Shown: positions 1-8,856, counted from the stretch's first letter. The stretch is 21,604 nt of DNA from JAYEHC01 sp964490635 (GCA_964490635.1 CAZBCK010000013.1:1-21604), one strand, 5' to 3'. The notes: generated by a model from the letters alone, not told the origin. Numbers and translations are program-made.

Positions 1-321
1 ATTTAAATTTTTTAATTAAAAAGTGGCGCACTTATTTCTAGATGAACCAGAAATTTAAGTATTTTTTAAAATTTTGCGCCGAACAGATATTTTTGATTTT
101 GTATTTATTATGGTGTAGAATAGAATTAGGAAGTGAAAATGATCTGTGTTTGTTATTTTTTAGAAAAAATAGTGGGATAGATTATACTGTCTCAATACCG
201 GCAAGAAAAAATAATGTTCCTTTAAATATAATAGAAAGTTTTTATAAATAATTCAAAACAAACATTCTGGCGCAAGTTGCTAAAATCCTTGCTCCAAATA
301 TCTAATTCTTAAAATAAAAAA
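1..321. other. Left-edge region without a confident gene
   Basis: AT-rich sequence before the first convincing gene. One 69-codon open frame (42-251, plus strand) follows directly after a stop codon, lacks a ribosome binding site and resembles no family I know, so I do not call it. I see no tRNA, hairpin terminator or repeat here. Confidence 0.5.
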
Positions 322-1950
322 ATGAAAGACGAAAAGGAAAAAAACATAAACAATATTACAAACCTTGATCAAAAAAAAAGAAAGAAAGGAAATGGACTGA
401 TCATATTATTCATCGCGGGCTTTATTTTTCTAGTGGCTTTTATTACTCTCGTGTTTTTTCTATTAATGAAGGAAAAGGGTCAGAATGATTATAAAGAAGA
501 AAAATATGTTTACACGGAAGAGACCCCTCAGCAGGTTATAAAGTCCTCAAAGGAAATAATAAAAAATATGAAAACCGTTAAATTTGATGGAGAGATAAAA
601 GTTAATGCTTTAATGGCAAGTAAAAAACAAAATATTTCTTTTGATTATTCTTCCACTCTTGATCTGGCTCTTGCCGGATATATAGACAGAGTTGATTCGG
701 ATGATATAAAAACACAGTTTAATACAGATCTTGAAATAGATATTTTGTCTGAAGGAGGAAGTGAAAATATTTCTCTTAATATGGATTACATAAAAATGCA
801 AGATAATTTTTATTATAAATTGAATGATTATGATTTGGGTATGATGGGGATGATGTTTGGATCTGAGTTAAAAAAATATAAAGGCAAATGGTTTATGGCA
901 GAAATACCAGATGAGAAAGATTATAATTCTGAGAATTTAGACTTGGAAAAAATGAGTGAGATCTATGCTAAATATAAACTGTTTAAATTTAAAGAAGATT
1001 TAGGAGGCAAAAAATTGGGAAATATTGAGGTGTATCATTATGGAATGGAATTAGACAGTTCTAATCTTGCGAATTTAATAGAAGAGTTGCAGTCTCAGAT
1101 TGAAGAAAATGGTCATGAAGCAGAAAATGGAGTTAAAGAAAAATTATTTGGTAGAATTTTTGAAAACATTGATATTGAATTGTGGATAGGAAAGAAAGAC
1201 AAATTTCCGTGTAAAATCAAAGTCACTGGAAATTATGACACGGAAGACTTTAAACAAATCGTTAGCAAAGCATTTGGGGAAGCTGAAGCAAAAAAAGAAG
1301 ATGATAGTATCAAATCAAAAATAAGCTCTGTTGAAAGAAGATTAAAGAGCCATTATAAATACACGGAAAGTTATGATGTTAGCAGCCTTTCCTATTATGA
1401 AGAAAAAATAAAACCGGAAAATGTTATAACAAACAAAGATTCTTACGCAATTTGGAAAGAAATGGCATCAACAACCGATAAATGGTGCGTTGATTCAACG
1501 GGAAAAAGCGGATATGTTCTGGGAGAAATCAAGAGTCCCGTTTGTCCAAAAACCAGTGCGGAGCCACAAGGTGAAAAGAGAGATTATGAAAAATATGTCT
1601 ATAATAAATTTGAAGAAGAGATAGGATCGGATGGAAAAATAGAAGTTGGATTTGATCTAGATCTTTCACTCAGCGAATTTAACAAACCTCTAAAAATTGA
1701 AAAACCGAAAGATGTGGAGGAAATAGAAGGAGACAACGATAGAAGCACAACAAACTTTCCTCTAGGTAGCGGTTTATTGAGTCTTAGTAAAAATTTTTCC
1801 CAAAAAAGAATTTCTGAAACCGACAATGAAGAAAAGAATGAAATCAGTTATAAAAGTGAAGACACAAAAGATGGTTATGTTCTGGGAGAGTCAGTCTCAA
1901 CTTATGGCGAATTTGAAAAAATATTTGAGTTGTTTAATTTTCTCCGGTAG
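322..1950 (+). CDS. Membrane-anchored extracytoplasmic protein of unknown function
   Basis: A 542-residue protein I do not recognise. It has a short Lys-rich cytoplasmic N-terminus, one strongly hydrophobic helix at about residues 26-49, and then roughly 490 hydrophilic residues that should lie outside the membrane. There is no lipobox cysteine, so it is a single-pass anchored protein rather than a lipoprotein. The first part of the outer region (about 70-330) alternates short polar strands and ends in a WIGKKDKFPCKI-like stretch, which is loosely reminiscent of LppX/LolA-type lipid-binding beta folds; this is weak inference. A GYVLGE motif occurs twice (residues 397-402 and 518-523), and two cysteines near 386 and 408 could pair. 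It has no visible Shine-Dalgarno site, stands alone, and is followed by a good hairpin terminator. The low-GC, Lys/Glu-rich composition is like the rest of the window. Confidence 0.8.
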   Translation: MKDEKEKNINNITNLDQKKRKKGNGLIILFIAGFIFLVAFITLVFFLLMKEKGQNDYKEEKYVYTEETPQQVIKSSKEIIKNMKTVKFDGEIKVNALMASKKQNISFDYSSTLDLALAGYIDRVDSDDIKTQFNTDLEIDILSEGGSENISLNMDYIKMQDNFYYKLNDYDLGMMGMMFGSELKKYKGKWFMAEIPDEKDYNSENLDLEKMSEIYAKYKLFKFKEDLGGKKLGNIEVYHYGMELDSSNLANLIEELQSQIEENGHEAENGVKEKLFGRIFENIDIELWIGKKDKFPCKIKVTGNYDTEDFKQIVSKAFGEAEAKKEDDSIKSKISSVERRLKSHYKYTESYDVSSLSYYEEKIKPENVITNKDSYAIWKEMASTTDKWCVDSTGKSGYVLGEIKSPVCPKTSAEPQGEKRDYEKYVYNKFEEEIGSDGKIEVGFDLDLSLSEFNKPLKIEKPKDVEEIEGDNDRSTTNFPLGSGLLSLSKNFSQKRISETDNEEKNEISYKSEDTKDGYVLGESVSTYGEFEKIFELFNFLR

Positions 1951-1987
1951 GATATTTAGGGATGGATAGAATTAAATTTACACAAAT

Positions 1988-2014
1988 AAAAACGGCGCAA
2001 TCAAAGCCGTTTTT
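1988..2014 (+). terminator. Intrinsic terminator, probably bidirectional
   Basis: AAAAACGGC and GCCGTTTTT form a perfect 9-bp stem around a 9-base loop, with a T-run on the right and an A-run on the left. It lies 37 bases after the stop of the gene at 322-1950 and also downstream of the convergent minus-strand oxidoreductase gene, so it can serve both. Confidence 0.8.
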
Positions 2015-2036
2015 ATTTCAAGGTTTTATAATCGAT

Positions 2037-2147
2037 TTTTTTAGTTTTTCGGATATTTTTTCTGGAGTTTATGCTGATAAAAATTAGTGCTATTGCTTCA
2101 GAAGAAATTCCGGAATGACAATATTAAAAAAACGAGGAAGTTTTAGT
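2037..2147 (-). repeat. Decayed copy of inverted-repeat element family A
   Basis: This stretch ends in GGAATGACA followed by an A-rich tail and GAGGAAGTTTTAG, like the right end of the element at 19851-20060. Its inner part, around 'agtttatgctgat' and 'agtgctattgctt', matches the reverse complement of 8902-8975. The other terminus is not recognisable, so it is a remnant. Confidence 0.5.
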
Positions 2148-2151
2148 AATG

Positions 2152-3495
2152 TTAAATCACCCTATCTTTTTTCATAAACTCCAAGGCTTCCAAAACCGAA
2201 TACGACGCTCTGGTAATGCCCATACTTTTCATATTAGTATCGGTTCCAACAAGATAGAGCCCCTGAATTGGAGATTTCGGAGAGGGAAATTTTACACCGA
2301 TCGTAACTGCTGCTTTCTCTGGAACGATAGTTTGAATGTGTTCAAATTCAATGTTTTCTTTGATATTCGGCAAAGCCGTGAAGATGGAATGCTTCAGTTT
2401 ATCCAACTGTTTTTCCGGACTACTTTCCTTAATAACGGTTGTAAATCCGATAAGCTGTTTATTTTTGGGGGCTAGATTGGAATCAAAGTTTGATACGGGA
2501 ATTGCCCAATATGGAGAAGGCGTGTCAAAATATATTTCCGATCCGATATATGACATTTCCGAAATTTTGTTTTTCAACCCCAGCCAGAGAGTAGTACTTT
2601 CCACCTGTTTAATTTTTTCAAGTTCAGATTTATATTTGGCGCTAAGCTTATCCGTAAAATTGGGCAGATCTTTTACAAATCCGGAATAGACAACAGTATT
2701 TGCGTGATAGATACCTTTGTCAGTTTGAACTCCATTTATCCTATTATTCTTGATAATAAACTTAATTGCTTTTTCGTTGGTTTTAATGGATATCCTGTTT
2801 TTTGGAATGGAATTTAGAATTGAAGAAGTTATACTTTGAATTCCTCCAAGCGGATAACCTTGTGTGCTATAGCCATGTTTGACGAATTTAACTATTTTTT
2901 TAAGATGTCTTTTTATGCTTTTATCGTCTTCATCAACATATCCGGAACCGCCAAGCATTCTCCAGGCAGGAGTTTCTTTCATTGATTTTCCGCTTAAAAA
3001 AATACAGAGCGTATTTATAAATCTGATTGATTTCGTTGAAAAATCATAGTTCTTTGTGTAATCATACACACTTTTTTCGAGCACATTCTTGTTTATTGAA
3101 GAGTTTGCAACAGCATCAATCATAATTCTTGCTATAAGAGCCCTATCTCTTTTTGAAAGTATGTCAAAATAAGATAGCTGGATAAGTGTTAACGGTATCT
3201 CTTGCAGTTTATCCCGCCAGCGCGTGTAATATGATCCGATTGGCTTAAATTTCGGAACAACAGAAAAATATTTGTCCATTAAAATTCTCAACGGACCACT
3301 TGAAAGTCCTGTGATTGCATGAGGACCTGTGTCCATATGGTATCCGTTTATTTCATAAGTACGGCAATTTCCACCGACATAATCACTTTTTTCAATTATC
3401 AGAACATTCTTTTTCCCTTTACACAAAGCCAACGCCATTAAAAGACCGCTAACTCCGGCACCGATTATTATTATGTCATATTTTGTTTTAGGCAT
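2152..3495 (-). CDS. FAD-dependent oxidoreductase, phytoene desaturase (CrtI)-like
   Basis: A 447-residue flavoprotein of the CrtI/carotenoid isomerase/amine oxidase superfamily. The N-terminus carries the dinucleotide-binding fold: strand DIIIIGAGVSGLL with GxGxxG at residues 12-17, the ribose-binding acidic residue E35 in VLIIEK, and the YVGGNCRTYE segment at 40-49 typical of CrtI/FixC-type enzymes. The C-terminal FAD motif is also visible (GLYLVGTDTNMKSMGITRA, with an alanine/leucine helix after it). Length fits the family. It would oxidise or isomerise a polyene or another hydrophobic substrate, but no crt genes flank it, so the substrate is unknown. It is 132 bases downstream of leuS on the same strand and ends facing the terminator at 1988-2014. 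The start is the ATG just before the GxGxxG strand. Confidence 0.85.
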   Translation of the reverse strand: MPKTKYDIIIIGAGVSGLLMALALCKGKKNVLIIEKSDYVGGNCRTYEINGYHMDTGPHAITGLSSGPLRILMDKYFSVVPKFKPIGSYYTRWRDKLQEIPLTLIQLSYFDILSKRDRALIARIMIDAVANSSINKNVLEKSVYDYTKNYDFSTKSIRFINTLCIFLSGKSMKETPAWRMLGGSGYVDEDDKSIKRHLKKIVKFVKHGYSTQGYPLGGIQSITSSILNSIPKNRISIKTNEKAIKFIIKNNRINGVQTDKGIYHANTVVYSGFVKDLPNFTDKLSAKYKSELEKIKQVESTTLWLGLKNKISEMSYIGSEIYFDTPSPYWAIPVSNFDSNLAPKNKQLIGFTTVIKESSPEKQLDKLKHSIFTALPNIKENIEFEHIQTIVPEKAAVTIGVKFPSPKSPIQGLYLVGTDTNMKSMGITRASYSVLEALEFMKKDRVI

Positions 3496-3627
3496 AAAAA
3501 TATTATTAAGACAGTATAGTATTATAATAAATGAAATTTGGAGATAGCGCCAGTTTTGAAAAGCTTTTTAACTTTTATGAGATGCTCTTACTTTTTCCGT
3601 GATGAACCAAGATTTTTTGTTTTGCGT

Positions 3628-6270
3628 TTACACAACCATATTAATCAATCTTCCTTTTACAAAAATAATCTTTCTAATCTCTTTTCTTTTAATCCATTTC
3701 TTGATCTTCTCGCTTTCCAGAGCAAGTTTTTTTGCGTCTTCTTCTGAAATGTCAACGGGGGCTTTTATTTGATCGCGAAGTTTGCCGTTGATTTGGATAA
3801 CAAGTGTTATTTCTTTTTCTTTAATAATTTCTTTATTATACTCTAGCCACTTTTGCAAATGGATACTTTCTCTATTACCAAGTATTTCCCAAAGTTCTTC
3901 CGTGATGTGCGGAGCGAAAGGGGAGAGGAGAATTAAAAATTGTGAATAGTGAGTTGTGAATATTTTTTCTTCTTTTTCTAATTTATTTAGAAATATCATC
4001 AACTGTGAGATCGCCGTGTTGAATTTTAAATTTTCTATGTCTTCTGTGACTTTTTTGATCGTTTTGTGGAGTAATGGTTCTATGGATTCAGATGTGATAG
4101 ATTGAGGTTTAGACGCGATAAATCGTGTTTCTACTTTTGTTTGTAAATTCCATACTTTTTCCAAAAACCGATTCATTCCAATCAAGCTATTTATATTCCA
4201 CGGAATCGCTTCGCTGTATGGTCCCATAAACATTTCATATAATCTAACCGTGTCAGCGCCATATTGTTTGATGATCTCATCGGGGTTGATAGTATTGCCT
4301 CGCGACTTTGACATTTTCTGTCCGTCTTCAGCGAGGATCATCCCGTGTGATCTTCTTGTCTGATATGGTTCGGCAGTATTAACAAAACCCAGATCATATA
4401 AAAACTTATGCCAAAATCTGGAATAAAGCAGGTGTAAAGTCGTGTGTTCCATTCCGCCATTGTATAAATCAACAGGCATCCAGTGTTTTAATTTTTCTTG
4501 TGAGGCAAATTTTTGATCATTGTCTGGATCAACATATCGCAGATAATACCAGCTTGATCCAGCCCAATTCGGCATTGTGTCCGTTTCTCTTCTGGCATTG
4601 CCACCGCATTTCGGACATTTCACATTTACCCATTTATCTATTTTTGCAAGAGGGGACTCGCCCGTATCAGTCGGCTCGTATTTTTCAATATCAGGAAGTT
4701 CAAGCGGCAGATCTTTTTTCTCCAGTGCGACATTTCCGCATTTCTTACATTTCACAATCGGAATCGGCTCGCCCCAATAATGCTGACGAGAAAAAACCCA
4801 GTCTCGCAATTTATAATTCACCGCTTTTTTGCCGAGGTTGTTTTTTTCCAGCCAGTTAGTTATTTTCTCTTTTGCTTTTTTGGTTTCTAAACCATTTAAA
4901 AAATCAGAATTGATTGATACACCATCGTATTTCCAGATAACTCGTCCTTCCATAATAAGATGTCTTTTTTTATCTATTGATTCATTAAATTTATCAATGC
5001 TTATTGCAATATCTTTTATAGCATTTTTAAATTTATTTCTATCTTCCTTTGATATGATATCTCCCGGATCTATAACACATTTTATCTCCAGCCCAAACTT
5101 CTTCGCAAACTCAAAATCTCTTTCGTCATGCGCTGGTACAGCCATAATCGCGCCGGTGCCATAAGTTGCCAAAACATAATCCGCGACCCAGATTGGAATT
5201 TCTTCGTTGTTAACCGGATTAATCGCTTTAATGCCTTTTAATTCAACTCCTGTCTTTTCTTTTGCTAGGTCAGTTCTGTCTAAATCTGATTTATTTTTTG
5301 CTTTCTCTGTATATTTTTTAATTTCATCATAATTTGTAATTTCTGATTTTAGTTTTTCAATTAAGTTATGTTCAGGGGACAAAACCATATAAGTACAACC
5401 AAACAAAGTATCAGGACGGGTCGTAAAAATCTCAATGACTTTTGACTTTTGACTTTTGACTTTAAACTCTATTGTCGCACCTTCGCTTTTACCGATCCAA
5501 TTGATCTGTTGAGTCTCGATCTTATCTAAATAATCTACTGTATCTAAATCTTTAATTAATCTATTCGCGTATTTTGTAATTCTAAGCATCCATTGTTTCA
5601 TAATCTTTTTCTTAGCTTGTGTGCCGCATCTTTCACAAGTGCCATTTATCACTTCTTCGTTTGCCAGTCCTATCTTACAGCTTGGACACCAATTGATTGC
5701 CATTTCTGCTTCATAGGCCATTCTATGGTCATCAATATATTTTCTTTTTTTATCCTCGCTTAAACTTTTTGGAATTTTTAATTCTTCAATTGGATGCGCT
5801 TTATCTAATTTTTCATCGTAAAAACTGTTAAATAATTTTAAAAAGATCCATTGTGTCCATTTATAATATTGCGGATCGGTCGTATTTATTTCGCGCGACC
5901 AATCAAAACTAGGACCATAGCTTTTAATCTGGCGGGTAAAATTTTTGATATTATCTTCTGTTACGATCTTTGGATGAGTTTTTGTTTTAATCGCAAAATT
6001 TTCTGTTGGTAATCCAAAAGCATCCCAGCCGATCGGATACATAACATTATATCCGTCCATTCTTTTTTTTCGCGCTACAATATCAATCGCAACATGGCTT
6101 CGCAGATGCCCAACATGCAAACCTGCTCCAGACGGATAGGGAAACTCAATCAAGCAATAGTATTTCGGTTTTTTAGAATTATCTTCCGTGCGATAAATTT
6201 TATCATCATCCCATTCATCTTGCCACTTCTTTTCAATTTTTTGAGGGTTATATTTTTGCATAGTATTCAA
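3628..6270 (-). CDS. leuS: Leucyl-tRNA synthetase
   Basis: An 880-residue class Ia synthetase that charges tRNA-Leu with leucine in the cytoplasm. The HIGH motif is HVGH (52-55) within PYPSGAGLHVGHLRS, and the KMSKS motif is intact (652-656). A zinc-ribbon CPSC...CERC lies before the CP1 editing domain, which carries the TRPDTLFG and GTGAIMAVPAHDERDFEFA signatures of active post-transfer editing. A second CxxC pair (CKKC and CPKC) precedes MPNWAGSSWYYLRYVDP. The C-terminus GRLINMVV is typical of bacterial enzymes. It is slightly longer than most bacterial LeuRS (about 800-860), partly from a lysine-rich insert in the editing domain. It begins one base from the glycosyltransferase stop, so it is the last gene of a tatD-GT2-leuS operon. 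Four perfect heptamer repeats lie inside it at 5436-5463. Confidence 0.98.
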   Translation of the reverse strand: MNTMQKYNPQKIEKKWQDEWDDDKIYRTEDNSKKPKYYCLIEFPYPSGAGLHVGHLRSHVAIDIVARKKRMDGYNVMYPIGWDAFGLPTENFAIKTKTHPKIVTEDNIKNFTRQIKSYGPSFDWSREINTTDPQYYKWTQWIFLKLFNSFYDEKLDKAHPIEELKIPKSLSEDKKRKYIDDHRMAYEAEMAINWCPSCKIGLANEEVINGTCERCGTQAKKKIMKQWMLRITKYANRLIKDLDTVDYLDKIETQQINWIGKSEGATIEFKVKSQKSKVIEIFTTRPDTLFGCTYMVLSPEHNLIEKLKSEITNYDEIKKYTEKAKNKSDLDRTDLAKEKTGVELKGIKAINPVNNEEIPIWVADYVLATYGTGAIMAVPAHDERDFEFAKKFGLEIKCVIDPGDIISKEDRNKFKNAIKDIAISIDKFNESIDKKRHLIMEGRVIWKYDGVSINSDFLNGLETKKAKEKITNWLEKNNLGKKAVNYKLRDWVFSRQHYWGEPIPIVKCKKCGNVALEKKDLPLELPDIEKYEPTDTGESPLAKIDKWVNVKCPKCGGNARRETDTMPNWAGSSWYYLRYVDPDNDQKFASQEKLKHWMPVDLYNGGMEHTTLHLLYSRFWHKFLYDLGFVNTAEPYQTRRSHGMILAEDGQKMSKSRGNTINPDEIIKQYGADTVRLYEMFMGPYSEAIPWNINSLIGMNRFLEKVWNLQTKVETRFIASKPQSITSESIEPLLHKTIKKVTEDIENLKFNTAISQLMIFLNKLEKEEKIFTTHYSQFLILLSPFAPHITEELWEILGNRESIHLQKWLEYNKEIIKEKEITLVIQINGKLRDQIKAPVDISEEDAKKLALESEKIKKWIKRKEIRKIIFVKGRLINMVV
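5436..5463. repeat. Four perfect TGACTTT heptamers inside leuS
   Basis: Four head-to-tail copies of TGACTTT (plus strand) lie in the coding sequence just before the TRPDTLFG editing motif, encoding a lysine/serine-rich stretch near residues 270-279. Because 7 is not a multiple of 3, gain or loss of one unit would shift the frame. Confidence 0.85.
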
Positions 6271-7017
6271 TTATCTGATATTTTCTATATTTTTATATTT
6301 GGTTATTTTATCTAAAATTTTGTCTTTGACTCCATTCACTTTTTTAAATGGCAGATCAATATCATTTTCTACCATTACCAGATCAAAATAATAGCGTAAA
6401 GTTCCCAAAATTCCCACCTTTTCCAGTTTACGAGAAGAAGTAATTACCTTTTTTTCAGGTAAATATTTAACTTTGCCCAACAAGTTAAGATCTCTGCTTA
6501 GTTGTACATCTTCCAGCACGCTGTTTTTAAAACCGTCGATTTTTTCAAACTTATCTTTTAAAACGCAAGTATTAAATCCAGGAAGAGTCGCGCAATCAAG
6601 TTGAGAACGCATTAGCAAATAATTATTAGTTATCTCTTCAGCAAAAATAAGTTTTGGCGACTGTTTGGAAAATTTAAAACTTGTTGAAAGTCCTACGAGA
6701 TGAGGAATTTTTCCGAACTTTCTAAAAATAAATTCAACATAATCCGGTAAAATTTTGGTATCAGCATCAATAAAAATCAATATTTCTCCTCTAGCAACTA
6801 AAGCACCGGTATTTCTCGCATAAGCTGGACTTCTTTTTTTTGAAACAACTATCTTGTCTGCATACTTCTTGGCGATCTTAACAGTTTGATCGCCGCTTTC
6901 ACAATCAGAAACAATTATCTCATAATTCAAATTTGTTTTTTGATTCTTGATTGACTTTAAATTTTCCTCAATACATTTTTCTTCATTATATGTCGGAACA
7001 ATAATTGAGATATCCAT
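6271..7017 (-). CDS. Family 2 glycosyltransferase
   Basis: A 248-residue GT-A fold glycosyltransferase that would transfer a sugar from a nucleotide-activated donor to an acceptor at the cytoplasmic membrane face. The N-terminus MDISIIVPTYNEEKCIEENL is the classical GT2 start, followed by the nucleotide-binding SDCESGDQT segment (37-45) and the DAD metal-binding motif at 84-86 (ILIFIDADTKILPDYV). An ED dyad in 'SVLEDVQLSRDL' fits the usual catalytic base position. No transmembrane helices are evident. It sits 3 bases after tatD and directly before leuS, so it is translated from the same transcript. The acceptor (lipid, polysaccharide or protein) cannot be told from context. Confidence 0.9.
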   Translation of the reverse strand: MDISIIVPTYNEEKCIEENLKSIKNQKTNLNYEIIVSDCESGDQTVKIAKKYADKIVVSKKRSPAYARNTGALVARGEILIFIDADTKILPDYVEFIFRKFGKIPHLVGLSTSFKFSKQSPKLIFAEEITNNYLLMRSQLDCATLPGFNTCVLKDKFEKIDGFKNSVLEDVQLSRDLNLLGKVKYLPEKKVITSSRKLEKVGILGTLRYYFDLVMVENDIDLPFKKVNGVKDKILDKITKYKNIENIR

Positions 7018-7020
7018 ATT

Positions 7021-7803
7021 TTATAAATTAAACAGTCTTATTGCATTTTCACTTGTCGCTTTTTCTATTTCTTCAAAACTTGTCTTTCTGATATGAGCAA
7101 TTTTTTCAGCGACATATTTTACAAACAGCGGTTCATTTCTTTTTCCTCTTTCCGGAACGGGTGCCAAAAAAGGACAGTCTGTTTCAATGAGAATTTTATC
7201 AAGAGGGATGTTTCTGATCACCTTGTAAATTTCCGGTTCGTTGCCAAGTTTGGATTTATCTTTGTAATAGGTAATAATTCCCGTGAAGCCGATGTGAAAT
7301 CCGAGTTCCAAAAAATTCTCGGCGATCTGCCAGCTTGCTGCGAAACAGTGGATTACTCCGCGCCAGTCGGATGTCTGGTAATTTTTTAAAATGTCCAATA
7401 GGTCATTATAAGCATCACGACAGTGGATAATAAGTGGCATATTATGGTTGTCAGCTAATTCAAGTTGTGATTTAAATGCTTCTATTTGTTTTTCTTGTGG
7501 TGATAAATTTCTAAAATAGTCCAAACCAATTTCTCCAACAGCGATAACTTTGTAATGTTTAACAAGATCTTCTATCTTTTTTAAACTATTTTTATTAACT
7601 GTGCCTGCATCATGAGGATGGATACCAGCGGAAGCAAAAATATTTTCATTGTTTTTCGCAAGTTCATAACTTCTAATGCTTGAATTCAGATCGCATCCGA
7701 CGTTGATTATTTTTTCTCCGCCACCTTTAAAAAATCGCTTGATAACTTTTTCACGGTCGCTGTCAAATTCCTTAAAATCTATGTGAGCGTGAGAGTCAAT
7801 CAT
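7021..7803 (-). CDS. tatD: TatD family metal-dependent hydrolase (DNase)
   Basis: A 260-residue TIM-barrel amidohydrolase-fold enzyme of the TatD family, which hydrolyses DNA 3' ends in repair and degradation. All metal ligands are present: HxH at residues 5 and 7 (MIDSHAHIDF), E91 in VGEIGLDY, H127 in PLIIHCRDA, H152 in GVIHCF and D209 in LIETDCPFLAP. The C-terminal NEPLFVKYVAEKIA and SENAIRLFNL segments are standard. Length equals the family norm. It is the first gene of an operon with a glycosyltransferase and leuS, and has an extended -10 promoter 44-49 bases upstream of its start. Confidence 0.96.
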   Translation of the reverse strand: MIDSHAHIDFKEFDSDREKVIKRFFKGGGEKIINVGCDLNSSIRSYELAKNNENIFASAGIHPHDAGTVNKNSLKKIEDLVKHYKVIAVGEIGLDYFRNLSPQEKQIEAFKSQLELADNHNMPLIIHCRDAYNDLLDILKNYQTSDWRGVIHCFAASWQIAENFLELGFHIGFTGIITYYKDKSKLGNEPEIYKVIRNIPLDKILIETDCPFLAPVPERGKRNEPLFVKYVAEKIAHIRKTSFEEIEKATSENAIRLFNL

Positions 7804-7846
7804 AGTTTTTAGTTTAATTTATTTTTCCAATTCAAAACTTGCTTTT

Positions 7847-7874
7847 ATTATAGCAGGTTTTTGGGATGATTCAA
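7847..7874 (-). promoter_or_regulatory. Promoter of the tatD-GT2-leuS operon (extended -10)
   Basis: On the minus strand, TGCTATAAT (7855-7847) is a perfect extended -10, with TTGAAT (7874-7869) as a 4-of-6 -35 box at a 16-base spacing. It is 43 bases upstream of the tatD start codon, in a position that gives a short leader. Confidence 0.6.
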
Positions 7875-7922
7875 ATTTTCTATAAACTACCGACATATCT
7901 AAATTTCTCCGTCAATATTTAT

Positions 7923-8060
7923 TGTTGGCTCCATTCTCCTGAATGGAGCCTCTTGTACAGACATAAATCGTAACTATGCCTGCGTAAATAAAGATTACAA
8001 CTGATAGGATTGTTTGGTGGAGTTTGACAACAGGCTCCAATCAGGAGAATGGAGCCAATG
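7923..8060. repeat. MITE-like element bounded by two GGCTCCA hairpins
   Basis: Two 24-base hairpins face each other: 7927-7950 (GGCTCCATTC, loop TCCT, GAATGGAGCC) and 8033-8056 (GGCTCCAATC, loop AGGA, GAATGGAGCC). The second, reverse-complemented, matches the first over about 28 bases, so the pair forms terminal inverted repeats of a roughly 135-base element with no coding capacity. A third hairpin of this family is at 8619-8642. Confidence 0.65.
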
Positions 8061-8156
8061 GAAAACATTAAAACTCCAAAACAAAAAAAACTAGCTATAA
8101 ACCAGTTGTTGCGGTAGAATACATTTATAAGTTTTAATCATAAAAGAAATAAAATT

Positions 8157-8579
8157 ATGGAAAACATTGAAAACATTAAAATGACACAAGAGAACAGCAA
8201 AAAAGAAATTGCTGAAAGAAATTTTTCTATGTGGAGCGATGCTGTTAAGGCAGGAGATCTTGAAAAAGTGGCGAAGCTTTACACCGAAAACGCTACTTTT
8301 CTACCCACTTTTTCTAAAGAATTTAAAAAAGGACAAGAAGGCGCGGAAGAATATTTCAAGCATTTTCTTGAAAAAAATCCTATCGGAGAAATAATTGAAG
8401 AAGAAGTCCAAACGCTTGGATATAACTTTTATTTGCACTCAGGAATGTATAATTTTGAAGTAGGTCCAGATGACGACAGGCAAATAATGGAAGCCAGATT
8501 TTCATTTGTTTGGGAACAAAACGAACAAGGAGAATGGAAAATAATTCACCATCATTCTTCAGCGAAACCAAAAGAATAA
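8157..8579 (+). CDS. SnoaL-like / DUF4440 (NTF2-fold) protein
   Basis: A 140-residue protein with an NTF2-like cone fold, related to the SgcJ/EcaC and CaMKII-association-domain families. The signs are the start helix (NFSMWSDAVKAGDLEKVAKLY), then TENATFLPT, a helix EEYFKHFLEKNP, and the closing strands RQIMEARFSFVWEQ and EWKIIHHHSS, where the WKIIHHHSS end is diagnostic. These proteins act as small hydrolases, isomerases or ligand-binding or dimerisation modules, and the sequence does not tell which. There is no signal peptide, so it is cytoplasmic. It stands alone between repeat elements. The start ATG gives a 20-residue lead-in before the fold; the internal methionine at residue 9 is another possible start. 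An ATGGAAAACATTAAAA sequence nearly identical to its own start occurs about 100 bases upstream, at 8058. Confidence 0.85.
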   Translation: MENIENIKMTQENSKKEIAERNFSMWSDAVKAGDLEKVAKLYTENATFLPTFSKEFKKGQEGAEEYFKHFLEKNPIGEIIEEEVQTLGYNFYLHSGMYNFEVGPDDDRQIMEARFSFVWEQNEQGEWKIIHHHSSAKPKE

Positions 8580-8618
8580 ATAAAGTAAAACAGCTTTTAT
8601 TTGCGCTTATACACAAAA

Positions 8619-8642
8619 GGCTCTAGTCAGGAGACTGGAGCC
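8619..8642. repeat. GGCTCCA-family hairpin after the DUF4440 gene
   Basis: GGCTCTAGTC, loop AGGA, GACTGGAGCC. It has the same 10-bp stem and 4-base loop design as 7927-7950 and 8033-8056. It lies 40 bases after the DUF4440 stop but has no following T-run, so it is a repeat more than a terminator. Confidence 0.65.
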
Positions 8643-8697
8643 AACACAGGTGACAGAAATTTTGTCATTCCTGTAAATGTTAGATAATTTGTTGACA

Positions 8698-8856
8698 AAT
8701 TTTGTCATTCCGACTGGAGCGAATGAGGTACGAATGAGCGGAATGGAAGAACCCCTCTTAAAAGTAATATTTCTCTAATAAACATTTTGTGAGATTGAGA
8801 GGGATCCCTCGGTTTTTCTCCACTTCGTTTCGTTCCACTCGGGATGACAAAAATTA
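8698..8856. repeat. MITE-like element B (GTCATTCC ends)
   Basis: The left end AATTTTGTCATTCCGA and right end TCGGGATGACAAAAATT are inverted copies. Further inward, TGGAGCGAA pairs with TTCGTTCCA and CCCCTCTTA pairs with TTGAGAGGG. About 159 bases, with no open frame of note. Confidence 0.65.

Noticed and set aside
42..251. 69-codon open frame at the left edge
   Set aside because: It begins right after a stop, has no ribosome binding site or family resemblance, and its composition is that of AT-rich noise.
2149..2689. Plus-strand open frames over the oxidoreductase gene, and similar frames over leuS, secF and ftsZ
   Set aside because: They are antisense shadows of clearly conserved genes and show no protein family features.
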